A stretch of DNA of 20,484 nucleotides from Selenomonadaceae bacterium (GCA_016286075.1 JAEERZ010000011.1:1-20484), one strand, 5' to 3'. Numbered from the stretch's first letter, positions 1 through 7,489 are shown. Program-made: numbers and translations. The notes: generated by a model from the letters alone, not told the origin.

Positions 1-298
1 CCTTGATGCCCTGATCGAGCATCGTCGGCGTGTAGGCGTCCATGCGGCCGGAGGTTGTGGGGCCTGCCGAGCCGATGGGGTCGCCCGGTTTCGCCGGCGA
101 CGGGCCGAGGTAGTAGACGATCTGGTCGTGCCAGTCGATCGGCAGTTTCTCGCCGCGGGCGAGAGCCTCGGTCATGGCCTTGTGCGCGGCGTCGCGCGCG
201 CTGTAAATCGTGCCCGTAATCAAAACGCTGTCGCCGGCCTTGAGCTTTCTCGACTGCTCCTCGGTCAGCGGTGTGGTGATGCGAATTTTTTCAGCCAT
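1..298 (-). CDS. fumB: Fumarate hydratase class I, beta subunit (C-terminus cut off)
   Basis: Beta (C-terminal type) subunit of the oxygen-sensitive [4Fe-4S] class I fumarase, which interconverts fumarate and malate in the cytoplasm. Translation from the ATG at 298 gives about 99 residues before the window edge: MAEKIRITTPLTEEQ near the start, then VYYLGPSPAKPGDPIGSAGP and TTSGRMDAYTP, which are the conserved substrate-side motifs of the fumarase/tartrate dehydratase beta family. The start follows a GGGGAGA ribosome site, and only 21 bases separate it from the alpha subunit gene, so the two are one operon. Two-subunit tartrate dehydratase is a close relative and cannot be excluded from sequence alone; fumarase is the commoner case in anaerobic Firmicutes. 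Confidence 0.93.
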   Translation of the reverse strand, partial: MAEKIRITTPLTEEQSRKLKAGDSVLITGTIYSARDAAHKAMTEALARGEKLPIDWHDQIVYYLGPSPAKPGDPIGSAGPTTSGRMDAYTPTMLDQGIK

Positions 299-319
299 AA
301 TTCTTTTCTCTCCCCTCAA

Positions 320-1162
320 TCACAGTACGCACTGCGCGTGACGCGCCGCATGGCAGCAAATCGTAACGGCAACCGGCAGACCGGCGATATGCGTCGGGTA
401 CCACTCGACATGGACGGCCAGCGTCGTGGTCGTGCCGCCGAGCTGCGGGCCGATGCCCGTCTTGTTGATCATTTCAAACAAGTCTTTTTCGAGCTTCGCG
501 TAGTTCGGATCGGGATTGTGTTCGTCGCAGCGATGGAGGAGCGCCTTCTTAGACAGAACCGCCGCCTTGTCCATCGTACCGCCGATGCCTACGCCGATGA
601 CCGTCGGCGGGCAGGGATTGCAGTCCGCGTGCTTGACGATGTCGAGCACGGCCTTCTTGACGCCCTCGACGCCGTCCGCCGGAACCAGCATCGCGAGGCC
701 GGACTTGTTTTCCGAACCGAAGCCCTTCGGCTCGACCGTGATTTTCAGCTTGTCGCCCGCGACGAGCTGCGTGTAGATGACGCCCGGCGTGTTGTTGCCT
801 GTGTTCTTGCGGTTGAAGAGCGGTTCGGCGACGACGGATTTACGCAGATAGCCTTCCGTGTAGCCTTTGCCGATGCCTTCGTTGATGGCGTCCTCTAAAA
901 GCCCCCCCTCGATGTGGACGTCCTGACCGATCTCGACGAATACGATTGTGAGGCCCGTGTCCTGGCAGTACGGACGGTCTTCGGCTTTCGCGATCTCGGC
1001 GTTCTTGATGATCTGTTCCAGCACGTCTTTGCCCACCGGCGACTTCTCCGTCTCGCGGCCCTTCTTCAGCGCCTCGTAGACGTCGTCCGGCAGGTAGTAA
1101 GCCGCCTCTTTACAGAGCTTGGCCACGGCCTCGGTGATTTCGGCTGTCTTGATAGTACGCAC
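320..1162 (-). CDS. fumA: Fumarate hydratase class I, alpha subunit
   Basis: Iron-sulphur subunit (280 aa) of the heteromeric class I fumarase, acting in the reductive or oxidative dicarboxylate pathway. The three cluster-binding cysteine regions are visible: PYCQDTG (C66), CNPCPPT (C181/C184) and CCHAARHA (C269/C270). Length fits the split alpha subunit rather than the fused about 500 aa enzyme. Translation starts at a GTG (1162-1160) behind a strong AGGGGGG ribosome site. It is the first gene of a two-gene unit with the beta subunit. The 255-base AT-rich region upstream separates it from rdgB and probably holds its promoter, although I find no convincing -35/-10 pair. Tartrate dehydratase alpha is the alternative reading. 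Confidence 0.94.
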   Translation of the reverse strand: MRTIKTAEITEAVAKLCKEAAYYLPDDVYEALKKGRETEKSPVGKDVLEQIIKNAEIAKAEDRPYCQDTGLTIVFVEIGQDVHIEGGLLEDAINEGIGKGYTEGYLRKSVVAEPLFNRKNTGNNTPGVIYTQLVAGDKLKITVEPKGFGSENKSGLAMLVPADGVEGVKKAVLDIVKHADCNPCPPTVIGVGIGGTMDKAAVLSKKALLHRCDEHNPDPNYAKLEKDLFEMINKTGIGPQLGGTTTTLAVHVEWYPTHIAGLPVAVTICCHAARHAQCVL

Positions 1163-1194
1163 AATAAACCCCCCTTATAATTTTGGAGCATAGA

Positions 1195-1214
1195 AACATG
1201 CGCTGAAGCATGTT
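1195..1214 (-). promoter_or_regulatory. Leader stem-loop upstream of the fumarase operon
   Basis: A 7-bp perfect stem (AACATGC paired with GCATGTT on either strand) encloses a 6-base loop. It sits about 33 bases upstream of the fumA GTG start. No T-tract follows it on the coding strand, so it is not a classical terminator; it could affect mRNA stability or be an operator. Function is not shown by the sequence. Confidence 0.3.
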
Positions 1215-1417
1215 GTTTGCCGCAGCGACATGTTAATCCCTTGATTTGCGGAAGACTGCTCTTCCAAAGTTGTAGATTCATCGGCCTAAATTCAGAATGA
1301 TATTTATACATCTGCTGAAGGACGATTATAATTATTTATATATTAACATATATTAACCAAAAAATAAAAAAATCCTGCTATTTTTAAAAATTTTATTCAT
1401 TTTTTTGTGAATCCGAT

Positions 1418-2020
1418 TCACTTTTTTACTGCGAGGTATTTGGAAAGGTGCCGCGCCATTTGTCGCAAAGCAATCCCACGATGACTGATGGCGTCTTTTT
1501 CCGTCAATGTGAGTTCGGCCATCGTTTTGTCCTCGCCGATGTAAAAATACGGATCGTAACCGAAGCCGCCGCTTCCTTTGGCCTGGGGACGGATGACGCC
1601 GGAACAGCTGCCTTCGGAGGTAAGGATGGTTCCGTCGGTATCAGCGAATGCAAGTACGCAGCGATAGGCGGCAGGGGAGGAAGAAGCGCCTCTGCCGGTT
1701 ATTTCGGCAATCAGTTTTTCGTTGTTATCTTCGTCGCTTGCGTGTTCGCCGGCAAACCGTGCGGAATAAACGCCGGGAGCGCCGTCGAGGATCTCGACTT
1801 CGAGGCCGGAGTCGTCGGCCAAGCAGGCGGCGCCGGTTTTTTCCATATAAAATTTCGCTTTGATTTTCGCGTTGGCCGCAAAGGTGGTTCCGTCTTCCAC
1901 CGCTTCCGGCAGATCCCCGTAATCGGAGAGGGGGCGGAGTTGGACGGGCAAATCGTGAAAAGCCTGCTCCATTTCCCGGATCTTTCCTTTGTTTTTGGTG
2001 GCGATGACGATGGTCTTCAT
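1418..2020 (-). CDS. rdgB: XTP/dITP diphosphatase (RdgB/HAM1 family)
   Basis: House-cleaning nucleotide pyrophosphatase that hydrolyses dITP, XTP and ITP to the monophosphates so that deaminated purines are not incorporated into nucleic acids. The 200-aa protein has the family marks: TKNKGK near the N-terminus (residues 8-13), the LADDSGLEVE active-site stretch with the catalytic Asp at about 70, GGFGYDP (151-157) and the SHR motif (179-181). I start it at ATG 2020 rather than further upstream because AGGAGG lies 10 bases before it and the family begins at this point. The ATG overlaps the stop of the glycosyltransferase gene (ATGA), so its translation is coupled. No strong terminator is seen after it, only AT-only hairpins and T-runs. 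Confidence 0.96.
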   Translation of the reverse strand: MKTIVIATKNKGKIREMEQAFHDLPVQLRPLSDYGDLPEAVEDGTTFAANAKIKAKFYMEKTGAACLADDSGLEVEILDGAPGVYSARFAGEHASDEDNNEKLIAEITGRGASSSPAAYRCVLAFADTDGTILTSEGSCSGVIRPQAKGSGGFGYDPYFYIGEDKTMAELTLTEKDAISHRGIALRQMARHLSKYLAVKK

Positions 2021-3627
2021 TGATTCTTGTCCTCCTTGGGGACGTCTGCCCAAACAGTTTCGTAAGCAGATTCCACGTCGGCGGCGTATTGCGTGCCGTC
2101 GGATAAAGGTGAATTTGCAATAAATCCCCGTAGTTTTTTCCTCAAAGATATCAAAAGCTCCGTATCGGTTGCTAATGCAACGGCGGTTTCGATATATTTC
2201 TCTTTGGTGGAAACGGCAAGCTCTCCTAAACCGATATTTTGCAGGATACTGAGCCCGAAGCGCGTGCCATGCCTTGTGCCGTAACGCGTTACCACGGGAA
2301 CGCCCATAGAGAGCGCTTCAAAAGTAGTCATGCCGCCGGTGTATGGATAGGCATCCAACGCGACGTCTATGTCGTTGTATTCGTTGAGGTAGTTATCGGA
2401 AAAACCGCGCAGCTCGACGCGGGAAAGGTCAAATCCTAAATTCTTTAGGCGGTTTTTTGTGTAACTGCCGCCTTCCGCATATCCGAACAGCTTGTGTTTT
2501 AATATGAGGCGACTTGTCGGAAGGCGAAGAAGGATGTCATTCCATAGCGAAAGGATTTCGTCTGTAAGTTTAGAAGCGTTGTTGAAACTGCCGAATGTGA
2601 CAAAGCCGCGCGCAAGACAAGGGGGCGGCTCGACGGGCGGAAGATTTTCGGCCGGCGTAAAGCAGAAATGTGTATGAGGCAGAAGGAGTACGTGTTCCGT
2701 AAAATCTTCCCGCACGGAGCGTTCATCGCCTGCGCAATAAATATCCGACAGGAAATAATCGACGCAGGAAAGTCCGCTGCTCCGCACGTCCCCGATTCCG
2801 CAAATTTGAATCGCTGCCGGCCGGTAAGCGAGTATGGGCAGACGATTGTTTTTGGTATGGACGCCGAGTTCCACGAGGATATCTATCTCATCTTTCCGAA
2901 TGAGGTTCGCCGCGTCTTCGTCGGAGCATGTGCGAATATTTCGCCAGACATCCGCGGATGCACGGAGTTTTTCCGTTGTCGCGTCTTCGGTTGCGTTTGC
3001 GGCGTAACAGTAAATCTTGAATCGCGTCTTGTCGTGATGCGCAAGCAGCGGCAACATCAGTTTTCCCACTGGATGACTGCAAAAATCTGCCGAAAGGTAG
3101 CCGATGCGAAGCCGGTCATGCGAGAACCGGCGCTTTGGAAGAGGAATGATGGGAGCGAGCAATTTCTCGTAACGATGATATAAGGCTTGGAAATCTTTCG
3201 CGGTATAATCCGCAGCTCCGTTTGCGGCAAAAATCGCGTTGCTTGCTTCAATACGGCGCTGCGGGAGATTCGGTTCCAAGTCCGAGGCGCGGGAAAATGC
3301 GGCGACGGCTTCTTTTGGCTGACATAACATATGATAGGTGTATCCCATCATGCTCCACATTTCAGCCGCGAGGTTGTCGTCGCCGGATTTGGTTCGCTCC
3401 AGTTCCGCAAGTCCATTTTTCAGGATATCGAGTTCGGAAAGATATTCCGCTTTATCTTGGGCAATATAAGCTTCCAGCAGGGTGAGTTTTGGAAAGTCAG
3501 TAACGGATTTTCTGATATGCTCCGCCATGCGTCTTGCTTCGTCGAGTTTTCCGGCGCGCCAGGCAGCAAGCGCTTCCTGAGAGGCGGCAATAATCTCTTC
3601 CCGATTTGTCAGCCGTTTTTGGTTCAT
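2017..3627 (-). CDS. GT41 family (SPINDLY/O-GlcNAc transferase-like) glycosyltransferase with TPR-like N-terminus
   Basis: The 536-aa protein has an alpha-helical, TPR-like N-terminus (about 1-135, e.g. KEAVAAFSRASDLEPN) followed by the GT41 catalytic region. Visible marks are RIGYLSADFCSHPVGKLML (174-192; His185 aligns with the active-site HP of OGT), VELGVHTKNNRL with RPAAIQ (252-274), VTFGSFNNASKLTDEIL (343-359), LILKHK (374-379) and DVALDAYPYTGGMTTFEAL with GVPVVT (421-447). The family moves a sugar from a UDP- or GDP-donor to Ser/Thr of proteins; in diderm Firmicutes flagellin or surface proteins are plausible targets, but nothing here names one. Both ends overlap neighbours by ATGA (rph before, rdgB after), so it is translated as part of that unit. 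By eye its base composition is less GC-rich than its neighbours, consistent with later arrival. The WLGYPGTTG-like stretch usual in the family is replaced by CGIGDVRSSG. Confidence 0.88.
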   Translation of the reverse strand: MNQKRLTNREEIIAASQEALAAWRAGKLDEARRMAEHIRKSVTDFPKLTLLEAYIAQDKAEYLSELDILKNGLAELERTKSGDDNLAAEMWSMMGYTYHMLCQPKEAVAAFSRASDLEPNLPQRRIEASNAIFAANGAADYTAKDFQALYHRYEKLLAPIIPLPKRRFSHDRLRIGYLSADFCSHPVGKLMLPLLAHHDKTRFKIYCYAANATEDATTEKLRASADVWRNIRTCSDEDAANLIRKDEIDILVELGVHTKNNRLPILAYRPAAIQICGIGDVRSSGLSCVDYFLSDIYCAGDERSVREDFTEHVLLLPHTHFCFTPAENLPPVEPPPCLARGFVTFGSFNNASKLTDEILSLWNDILLRLPTSRLILKHKLFGYAEGGSYTKNRLKNLGFDLSRVELRGFSDNYLNEYNDIDVALDAYPYTGGMTTFEALSMGVPVVTRYGTRHGTRFGLSILQNIGLGELAVSTKEKYIETAVALATDTELLISLRKKLRGFIANSPLSDGTQYAADVESAYETVWADVPKEDKNQ

Positions 3628-4397
3628 TTAATTCGCCCCACGCGCCAGTCCAAGAAATTGCCGAGCACGTCCTTCTGATAGGAAATCAGGGAATCAATGC
3701 CGCTGCCCGCCAAAGCAAGCAAGGCGTCGTGCTCCAAGCGGGTGAAAGGACGGCCTTCGCCTGTACCCTGGATTTCAACAAATTGGCCTGCGCCGGTCAT
3801 TACGACGTTCATATCGACGGCGGCATGGGAATCTTCCTCGTAACAGAGGTCGAGAATTGGGGTTCCGTCTTGGGCTAAGCCGACAGACACTGCCGCAAGG
3901 AAATCCTTTACGGGGAAGGGGCGTTCCGGTTTGTAGAACGTCTCGCAGGCGAGAGTCAACGCCACAAAACTGCCTGTAATAGCCGCGGTACGCGTTCCGC
4001 CGTCCGCCTGGATTACGTCGCAGTCGAGGATGATCGTGCGCTCGCCGAGGGCGGCGGTGTCCGTCACGGCTCGAAGGGAACGCCCAATCAATCGTTGGAT
4101 TTCCTGTGTGCGTCCGCTTTGTTTTCCCCGGGCGGCTTCTCTCGGCGTCCGTACGGCCGTGGCGCTCGGAAGCAGCGCGTATTCCGCGTGAAGCCATCCC
4201 GTACCCGTCCCGCGCAGGAACGGCGGCACATGGTCTTCGACGGTGGCCGCGCATAAGACTTTCGTTTTTCCCATTTCAATCAATACGGACCCTTGAGGTC
4301 CTTGCTGTATATGTTTCGTGATGCGAACGGGGCGAAGCTCCGACGCTTCGCGTCCATCTATCCTTGTCACGATATAGCCTCCATTCGTCGCAATCAT
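3624..4397 (-). CDS. rph: Ribonuclease PH
   Basis: Phosphorolytic 3'-5' exoribonuclease that trims tRNA 3' ends and other structured RNAs. The 257-aa protein carries the family core: DGREASELRPV at the start, RTQEIQRLIGRSLRAV (96-111) and the signature DCDVIQADGGTRTAAITG (125-142). I chose ATG 4397, which follows a GGAAGA ribosome site and lies downstream of a good promoter whose -10 overlaps the alternative ATG at 4415; a TTG at 4445 only lengthens the frame with non-homologous sequence. rph followed by rdgB is a common Firmicute pair, but here a glycosyltransferase gene is inserted between them with ATGA overlaps at both joints. Confidence 0.95.
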   Translation of the reverse strand: MIATNGGYIVTRIDGREASELRPVRITKHIQQGPQGSVLIEMGKTKVLCAATVEDHVPPFLRGTGTGWLHAEYALLPSATAVRTPREAARGKQSGRTQEIQRLIGRSLRAVTDTAALGERTIILDCDVIQADGGTRTAAITGSFVALTLACETFYKPERPFPVKDFLAAVSVGLAQDGTPILDLCYEEDSHAAVDMNVVMTGAGQFVEIQGTGEGRPFTRLEHDALLALAGSGIDSLISYQKDVLGNFLDWRVGRIK

Positions 4398-4413
4398 CGG
4401 CGCGTTTTCTTCC

Positions 4414-4442
4414 ATTTTAGCGTAAACGCAGGGAAAAGACAA
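4414..4442 (-). promoter_or_regulatory. Probable sigma-A promoter for rph
   Basis: TTGTCT (4442-4437) and TAAAAT (4419-4414) are separated by 17 bases, just downstream of the gpsA terminator. A start of transcription about seven bases further would leave a very short leader before ATG 4397. This supports the 4397 start and an independent rph-GT41-rdgB transcript. Confidence 0.5.
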
Positions 4443-4456
4443 CAACCGGAAAGGCT

Positions 4457-4487
4457 GAAAAAATCCGCTCCGATATTTGGAGCGGAT
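4457..4487 (-). terminator. Rho-independent terminator after gpsA
   Basis: A 9-bp perfect stem (ATCCGCTCC / GGAGCGGAT) with a 7-base loop is followed on the minus strand by a run of six T. It lies 21 bases beyond the gpsA stop and ends the rnhA-tcdA-gpsA unit. Confidence 0.9.
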
Positions 4488-4507
4488 GAATAATAATATT
4501 CCTGTTA

Positions 4508-5482
4508 TTATTCCTTTTTTTGTTCGCGGAGGAAGAGCTGAAGCAGAACGTCGCGAGGATTCGCATGTTCCTTTATTACGCTCCTGACCGCTTCGGTGAT
4601 GGGAAGGTCGACGTTATACTCCTTTCCGAGCAGGGACAATGCGTCGGCGGTATAAACGCCCTCCGCAAGTTTTTCCGACGGCAGGCCGCGTATCAGGTTT
4701 TCCCCGAAACGGCGATTATTGCTGTGGAGGGAAAACAAAGTTGCCTCGTAGTCTCCGAGATGAGAAAGACCGTAAACGGTCATCGGGTCTCCGCCCATAG
4801 CGGCGACAAGCCGGGAAAGCTCTGCGGCGCCTCGGGCCATGAGCGCGCCTTTCAGGCTTACGAGGCCGAGCCCGTCCAGCATACCTGCGGCAAGACCTAT
4901 GACGTTTTTCGCGGCTGCGCCGATTTCCACGCCTAAAAGATCGGTTCCGTAATAAAAACGGACCAGGGGACTTTCTAAAAGTTGTGCGAGGCGGGGCGGA
5001 AGCGTCTCGTCCTCGGAGGCAAGCAGCATACAGTTGGGGATTCCTGCGATGAAGTCTTGCACATGGCCGGGGCCGACCCAGACCGCCATGGCGGGGGTGG
5101 TGCCCAGCTCTTCCCGAAACACTTGGGAGAGACGTTTGCCGCTTTCCTGTTCCAGTCCCTTCATGCAGAGGACGAAGGTTTTCTCCCGCCAAAGCGACGG
5201 GGACAGGGCGGCGATGTTTTTGCAGAGCGCGCGAAAGCCCTGCGCGCCGACGGAGATGATCACGGTCTCGGCGTGTCCGAGCGCTTCCGTCAGCGAGTCG
5301 GTGAGCCGGACGCTTTCCGGCAGCGTCAAGTATTCGTTTTTTCGTTCCGCCGTCAGACGGGCCAGTCGATTCGAGCCGGGACGGCCCCAAAGCAGCGCGT
5401 CGCATCCGATGCGGTCGGCGTGCCATGCGTGGAACGAGCCCCAGCGGCCGCAGCCGAGCACGGAAACAGGTTCTATTTTCAT
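4508..5482 (-). CDS. gpsA: NAD(P)H-dependent glycerol-3-phosphate dehydrogenase
   Basis: Reduces dihydroxyacetone phosphate to sn-glycerol 3-phosphate for phospholipid synthesis. The 324-aa protein has the N-terminal dinucleotide fold (VLGCGRWGSF, residues about 8-17), the CMKGLEQ stretch, the catalytic-lysine region GVEIGAAAKNVIGLAAG and the GLSHLGDYEATLFSLHSNNRRFGE motif. Several of these differ from the textbook forms (GxGSWGT, TKG, GLGDL), so it is a divergent member. The start at ATG 5482 follows GGGAG by 10 bases and overlaps the tcdA stop as ATGA. In many Firmicutes gpsA follows der-plsY; here plsY is followed by a terminator and tgt, so this copy may be the relocated main enzyme or a paralogue. 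Confidence 0.88.
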   Translation of the reverse strand: MKIEPVSVLGCGRWGSFHAWHADRIGCDALLWGRPGSNRLARLTAERKNEYLTLPESVRLTDSLTEALGHAETVIISVGAQGFRALCKNIAALSPSLWREKTFVLCMKGLEQESGKRLSQVFREELGTTPAMAVWVGPGHVQDFIAGIPNCMLLASEDETLPPRLAQLLESPLVRFYYGTDLLGVEIGAAAKNVIGLAAGMLDGLGLVSLKGALMARGAAELSRLVAAMGGDPMTVYGLSHLGDYEATLFSLHSNNRRFGENLIRGLPSEKLAEGVYTADALSLLGKEYNVDLPITEAVRSVIKEHANPRDVLLQLFLREQKKE

Positions 5483-6195
5483 TTTCGATTCACTCCCGTA
5501 AGCGAGCGGATAACCTCGCCCGCAAGGATCAGTCCCGCCACCGACGGGACAAAGGAAACGGAACCGGGGGCGTGCCGTCCGTGCTCGCTTTCGCTGGCGA
5601 CGGCGGAGAGCGGCGGCTCTTTGGAATAGACTACCTTTAAATGGGGGACGCCGCACTTTTTCAGTTCCTTTCGCATGACTTTCGCCAACGGGCAGACGCT
5701 GGTCTCGTAAATGTCGGCGACTTCAAAGAGCGTCGGGTCGAGCTTGTTCCCCGCGCCCATGGAGCTGACAATGGGAATATTGCGCTGCGTCGCCTCGACG
5801 GCGAGACTCAGCTTCGCCGTCACCGTGTCCACGGCGTCGACGATATAGTCCAAGGGGGCGGAGAAAAATTCGTCCGCGCGGTTCGGCTCGTAAAATTCGT
5901 CGATGACTTTGACGTCGGCGTCTGGATTGATTTCTAGTATTCGCGCGCGCATGGCCTCCGTCTTTTTTTGCCCGACGGTCCGCCGCGTCGCGTGGAGCTG
6001 GCGGTTCAGATTGGAAGGGGCAATCGTGTCGTGGTCGACGAGCAGGAAATGGCCGACGCCCGCGCGGACGAGCGCCTCAGCCGCATACGAGCCGACGCCG
6101 CCGAGGCCGAAAACGGCGATGCGCGCAGCCGCCAGTCTGGCAAGGCCGTCCGCTCCCAAAAGCAGCTCGGTTCTTGAGGAAAAATCGTTCGTCAT
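5479..6195 (-). CDS. tcdA: tRNA threonylcarbamoyladenosine dehydratase (TcdA/CsdL, E1-like)
   Basis: ATP-dependent enzyme of the ThiF/MoeB/E1 superfamily that cyclises t6A37 of ANN-decoding tRNAs to ct6A. The 238-aa protein shows the Rossmann nucleotide motif GLGGVGSYAAEALVRAG (30-46), LVDHDTIAPSNLNRQLHA (52-69), the IVDAVDTVTAK segment and the C-terminal MGAGNKLDP, CPLAKVMRKELKKCG and GSVSFVPSVAGL stretches typical of TcdA rather than MoeB/ThiF. ATG 6195 follows GGAG by 8 bases and overlaps the rnhA stop (ATGA); its own stop overlaps gpsA the same way. Longer in-frame starts upstream lie inside rnhA and are not credible. Confidence 0.92.
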   Translation of the reverse strand: MTNDFSSRTELLLGADGLARLAAARIAVFGLGGVGSYAAEALVRAGVGHFLLVDHDTIAPSNLNRQLHATRRTVGQKKTEAMRARILEINPDADVKVIDEFYEPNRADEFFSAPLDYIVDAVDTVTAKLSLAVEATQRNIPIVSSMGAGNKLDPTLFEVADIYETSVCPLAKVMRKELKKCGVPHLKVVYSKEPPLSAVASESEHGRHAPGSVSFVPSVAGLILAGEVIRSLTGVNRK

Positions 6196-6896
6196 AGAAA
6201 TTTCTCCGCTTCGCCGCGGGCCAGTGCGTCGCATCGCTCGTTCCAGCGATTGCCCGCGTGTCCCTTGACCCAGTGGAAATGTACCGTGCGGCAATGAAAT
6301 TCCTCGTCCAGCGCCCGCCAAAGATCCTGGTTTTTCACCGGCTCGCCCGTCGCCGTCACCCAGCCGCGCAATTTCCAGTTGCGGAGCCAATATTTCGTGA
6401 ACGCATTTTTCATATATTGGCTGTCCGTGTAGAACTCGACAACGGCGTCGGGCGGCAACGTACGAAGCGCCTCAATTCCCGCGCGGAGCTCCATGCGGTT
6501 GTTCGTCGTCGACGGTTCTCCGCCGGAAAGCTCACGCGCCGCGCCGCTTTTCGTCTCGACAATCACCGCCGCGTAGCCGCCGGGGCCGTCGGGATTTCGG
6601 AGACAGGAACCGTCTGTATAGACGACGTAATCGGCCGAGGAAAGCTCAGAGGCCGGGATTTCGTCGGAGGCGGTTTGTTTTCGTGTGGGAGATTTTTTCG
6701 GCGGCTCGTCGTCAAACAAAGACGCCATGGTCATAGGTTCCGTGCCGAAAAGCCATGCCTGCGCTTCCTGCATTGAGGCGAATCCTTTGTATATCGCGCC
6801 AGCGAAGCCGTCGACCTGCGCTTTGCATTCTTCCCAGGAGGCGAACAGTCCCGTCGAACGTCCTTTTTTTACCGCGTAGACTTTCTTCTGCGCCAT
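6192..6896 (-). CDS. rnhA: Ribonuclease HI with N-terminal hybrid-binding (viroplasmin-like) domain
   Basis: Cleaves the RNA strand of RNA:DNA hybrids such as R-loops and primers. The 234-aa protein is a two-domain form. Residues 4-50 (KVYAVKKGRSTGLFASWEEC to QAWLF) are the caulimovirus viroplasmin/RNase H hybrid-binding domain, a linker follows, and residues about 90-232 are the RNase H domain with the catalytic set D95 (VVYTDGSCLRNP), E136 (NNRMEL), D158 (FYTDSQ) and D223 (NERCDALA), plus H213. ATG 6896 follows GAGGGAGA. It lies 86 bases downstream of the SRP RNA gene on the same strand and may be cotranscribed with it. Confidence 0.95.
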   Translation of the reverse strand: MAQKKVYAVKKGRSTGLFASWEECKAQVDGFAGAIYKGFASMQEAQAWLFGTEPMTMASLFDDEPPKKSPTRKQTASDEIPASELSSADYVVYTDGSCLRNPDGPGGYAAVIVETKSGAARELSGGEPSTTNNRMELRAGIEALRTLPPDAVVEFYTDSQYMKNAFTKYWLRNWKLRGWVTATGEPVKNQDLWRALDEEFHCRTVHFHWVKGHAGNRWNERCDALARGEAEKFL

Positions 6897-6982
6897 CGCG
6901 TTCTCCCTCTCAAATTGAAATGAAAAAGAGGCGGCACACGAAAAAATATCGCGTACAGCCTCCTTTGATTGTGCCTTTTTAA

Positions 6983-7107
6983 CGTCGGGCCGCAGCCCCC
7001 AGGCGCCCCCGCGGCACATGAAACGATTCGTTTACCGCTGCTCCCTTCCGGGCCTGACGGGGTTCGCGAGGCTCCATTGCGCGGGACCCAAGCGCTGCGG
7101 TCCGACC
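6983..7107 (-). ncRNA. ffs: Signal recognition particle RNA (small bacterial type)
   Basis: The minus strand holds the conserved SRP apex, with CCGTCAGGCCCGGAAGGGAG followed by CAGCGGTAA, that is, the GGAA tetraloop and the asymmetric loop bound by Ffh. Outer sequences pair end to end (GTCGG.CCGCAGC with GCTGCGG.CCGAC), giving an about 125-base hairpin. It pairs with Ffh and FtsY for cotranslational membrane targeting. The ends are set by the outer stem and could be off by a few bases. TATAAA at 7123-7118 is a possible -10 element, without a clear -35 box; processing from the tRNA-Ser transcript is the alternative. Confidence 0.93.
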
Positions 7108-7133
7108 TAAAAAAGGCTTTATAGATTAGAGAA

Positions 7134-7154
7134 GCGCATTGCCGGGCAATGCGC
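7134..7154 (-). terminator. GC-rich perfect hairpin between tRNA-Ser and SRP RNA
   Basis: GCGCATTGC and GCAATGCGC form a 9-bp perfect stem around CCG or CGG, immediately after the tRNA 3' end. On the minus strand it is followed by TTCTCTAATCTAT, a poor T-tract. It may be a weak terminator or a processing signal separating the two RNA genes. Confidence 0.4.
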
Positions 7155-7164
7155 CGAAATATCA

Positions 7165-7256
7165 TGGCGGAGAGTGAGAGATTCGAACTCTCGGTACAGT
7201 GTTCGCCGTACACACGCTTTCCAGGCGTGCTCCTTCAACCACTCGGACAACTCTCC
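7165..7256 (-). tRNA. tRNA-Ser (anticodon GGA)
   Basis: A class II tRNA of 92 bases. The acceptor stem is GGAGAGT / ACTCTCC, the anticodon loop is CTGGAAA with GGA at 7222-7220, there is a long variable arm, and the T arm is GAGAG-TTCGAAT-CTCTC. The terminal GCCA, including CCA, is encoded. It reads UCC and UCU serine codons. Confidence 0.97.
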
Positions 7257-7332
7257 AAGTCTTGAATGACATACCTTACTCAGTATTGTGCATCCGTCGC
7301 GGCAGGAAATATCCCCACACGCGACGACATAT

Positions 7333-7361
7333 AATGTACCATACTTGTTGCGGCGTGTCAA
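7333..7361 (-). promoter_or_regulatory. Sigma-A promoter for tRNA-Ser (and possibly ffs)
   Basis: A perfect TTGACA (7361-7356), a 17-base spacer and TACATT (7338-7333) preceded by TGG, i.e. an extended -10. Transcription would start near 7326 with an about 70-base leader before the tRNA. Confidence 0.7.
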
Positions 7362-7421
7362 TCCTTTCATGACAATTCGTCCGTTGTACCGTTCAGCTTT
7401 CAGGAATTCTTTTGGATGACA

Positions 7422-7450
7422 TTGCGTCGGATTATGCGGGATGATATAAT
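7422..7450 (+). promoter_or_regulatory. Sigma-A promoter for the ComFB-family gene
   Basis: TTGCGT (7422-7427), a 17-base spacer and a perfect TATAAT (7445-7450). It gives a short leader to ATG 7490 and diverges from the tRNA-Ser promoter. Confidence 0.7.
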
Positions 7451-7489
7451 GAAGTCAGCTATAAGATGTTTTTAGGAAGGCGGCTCTTT

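Noticed and set aside
128..898. Plus-strand frame of 256 codons over the fumarase genes
   Set aside because: Arg-rich translation antisense to fumA/fumB, whose motifs are unmistakable.
6925..6982. Terminator between SRP RNA and rnhA formed by GGCACA and TGTGCC
   Set aside because: Only 6 base pairs with a loop of over 30 bases; too weak to call, so readthrough into rnhA is left open.
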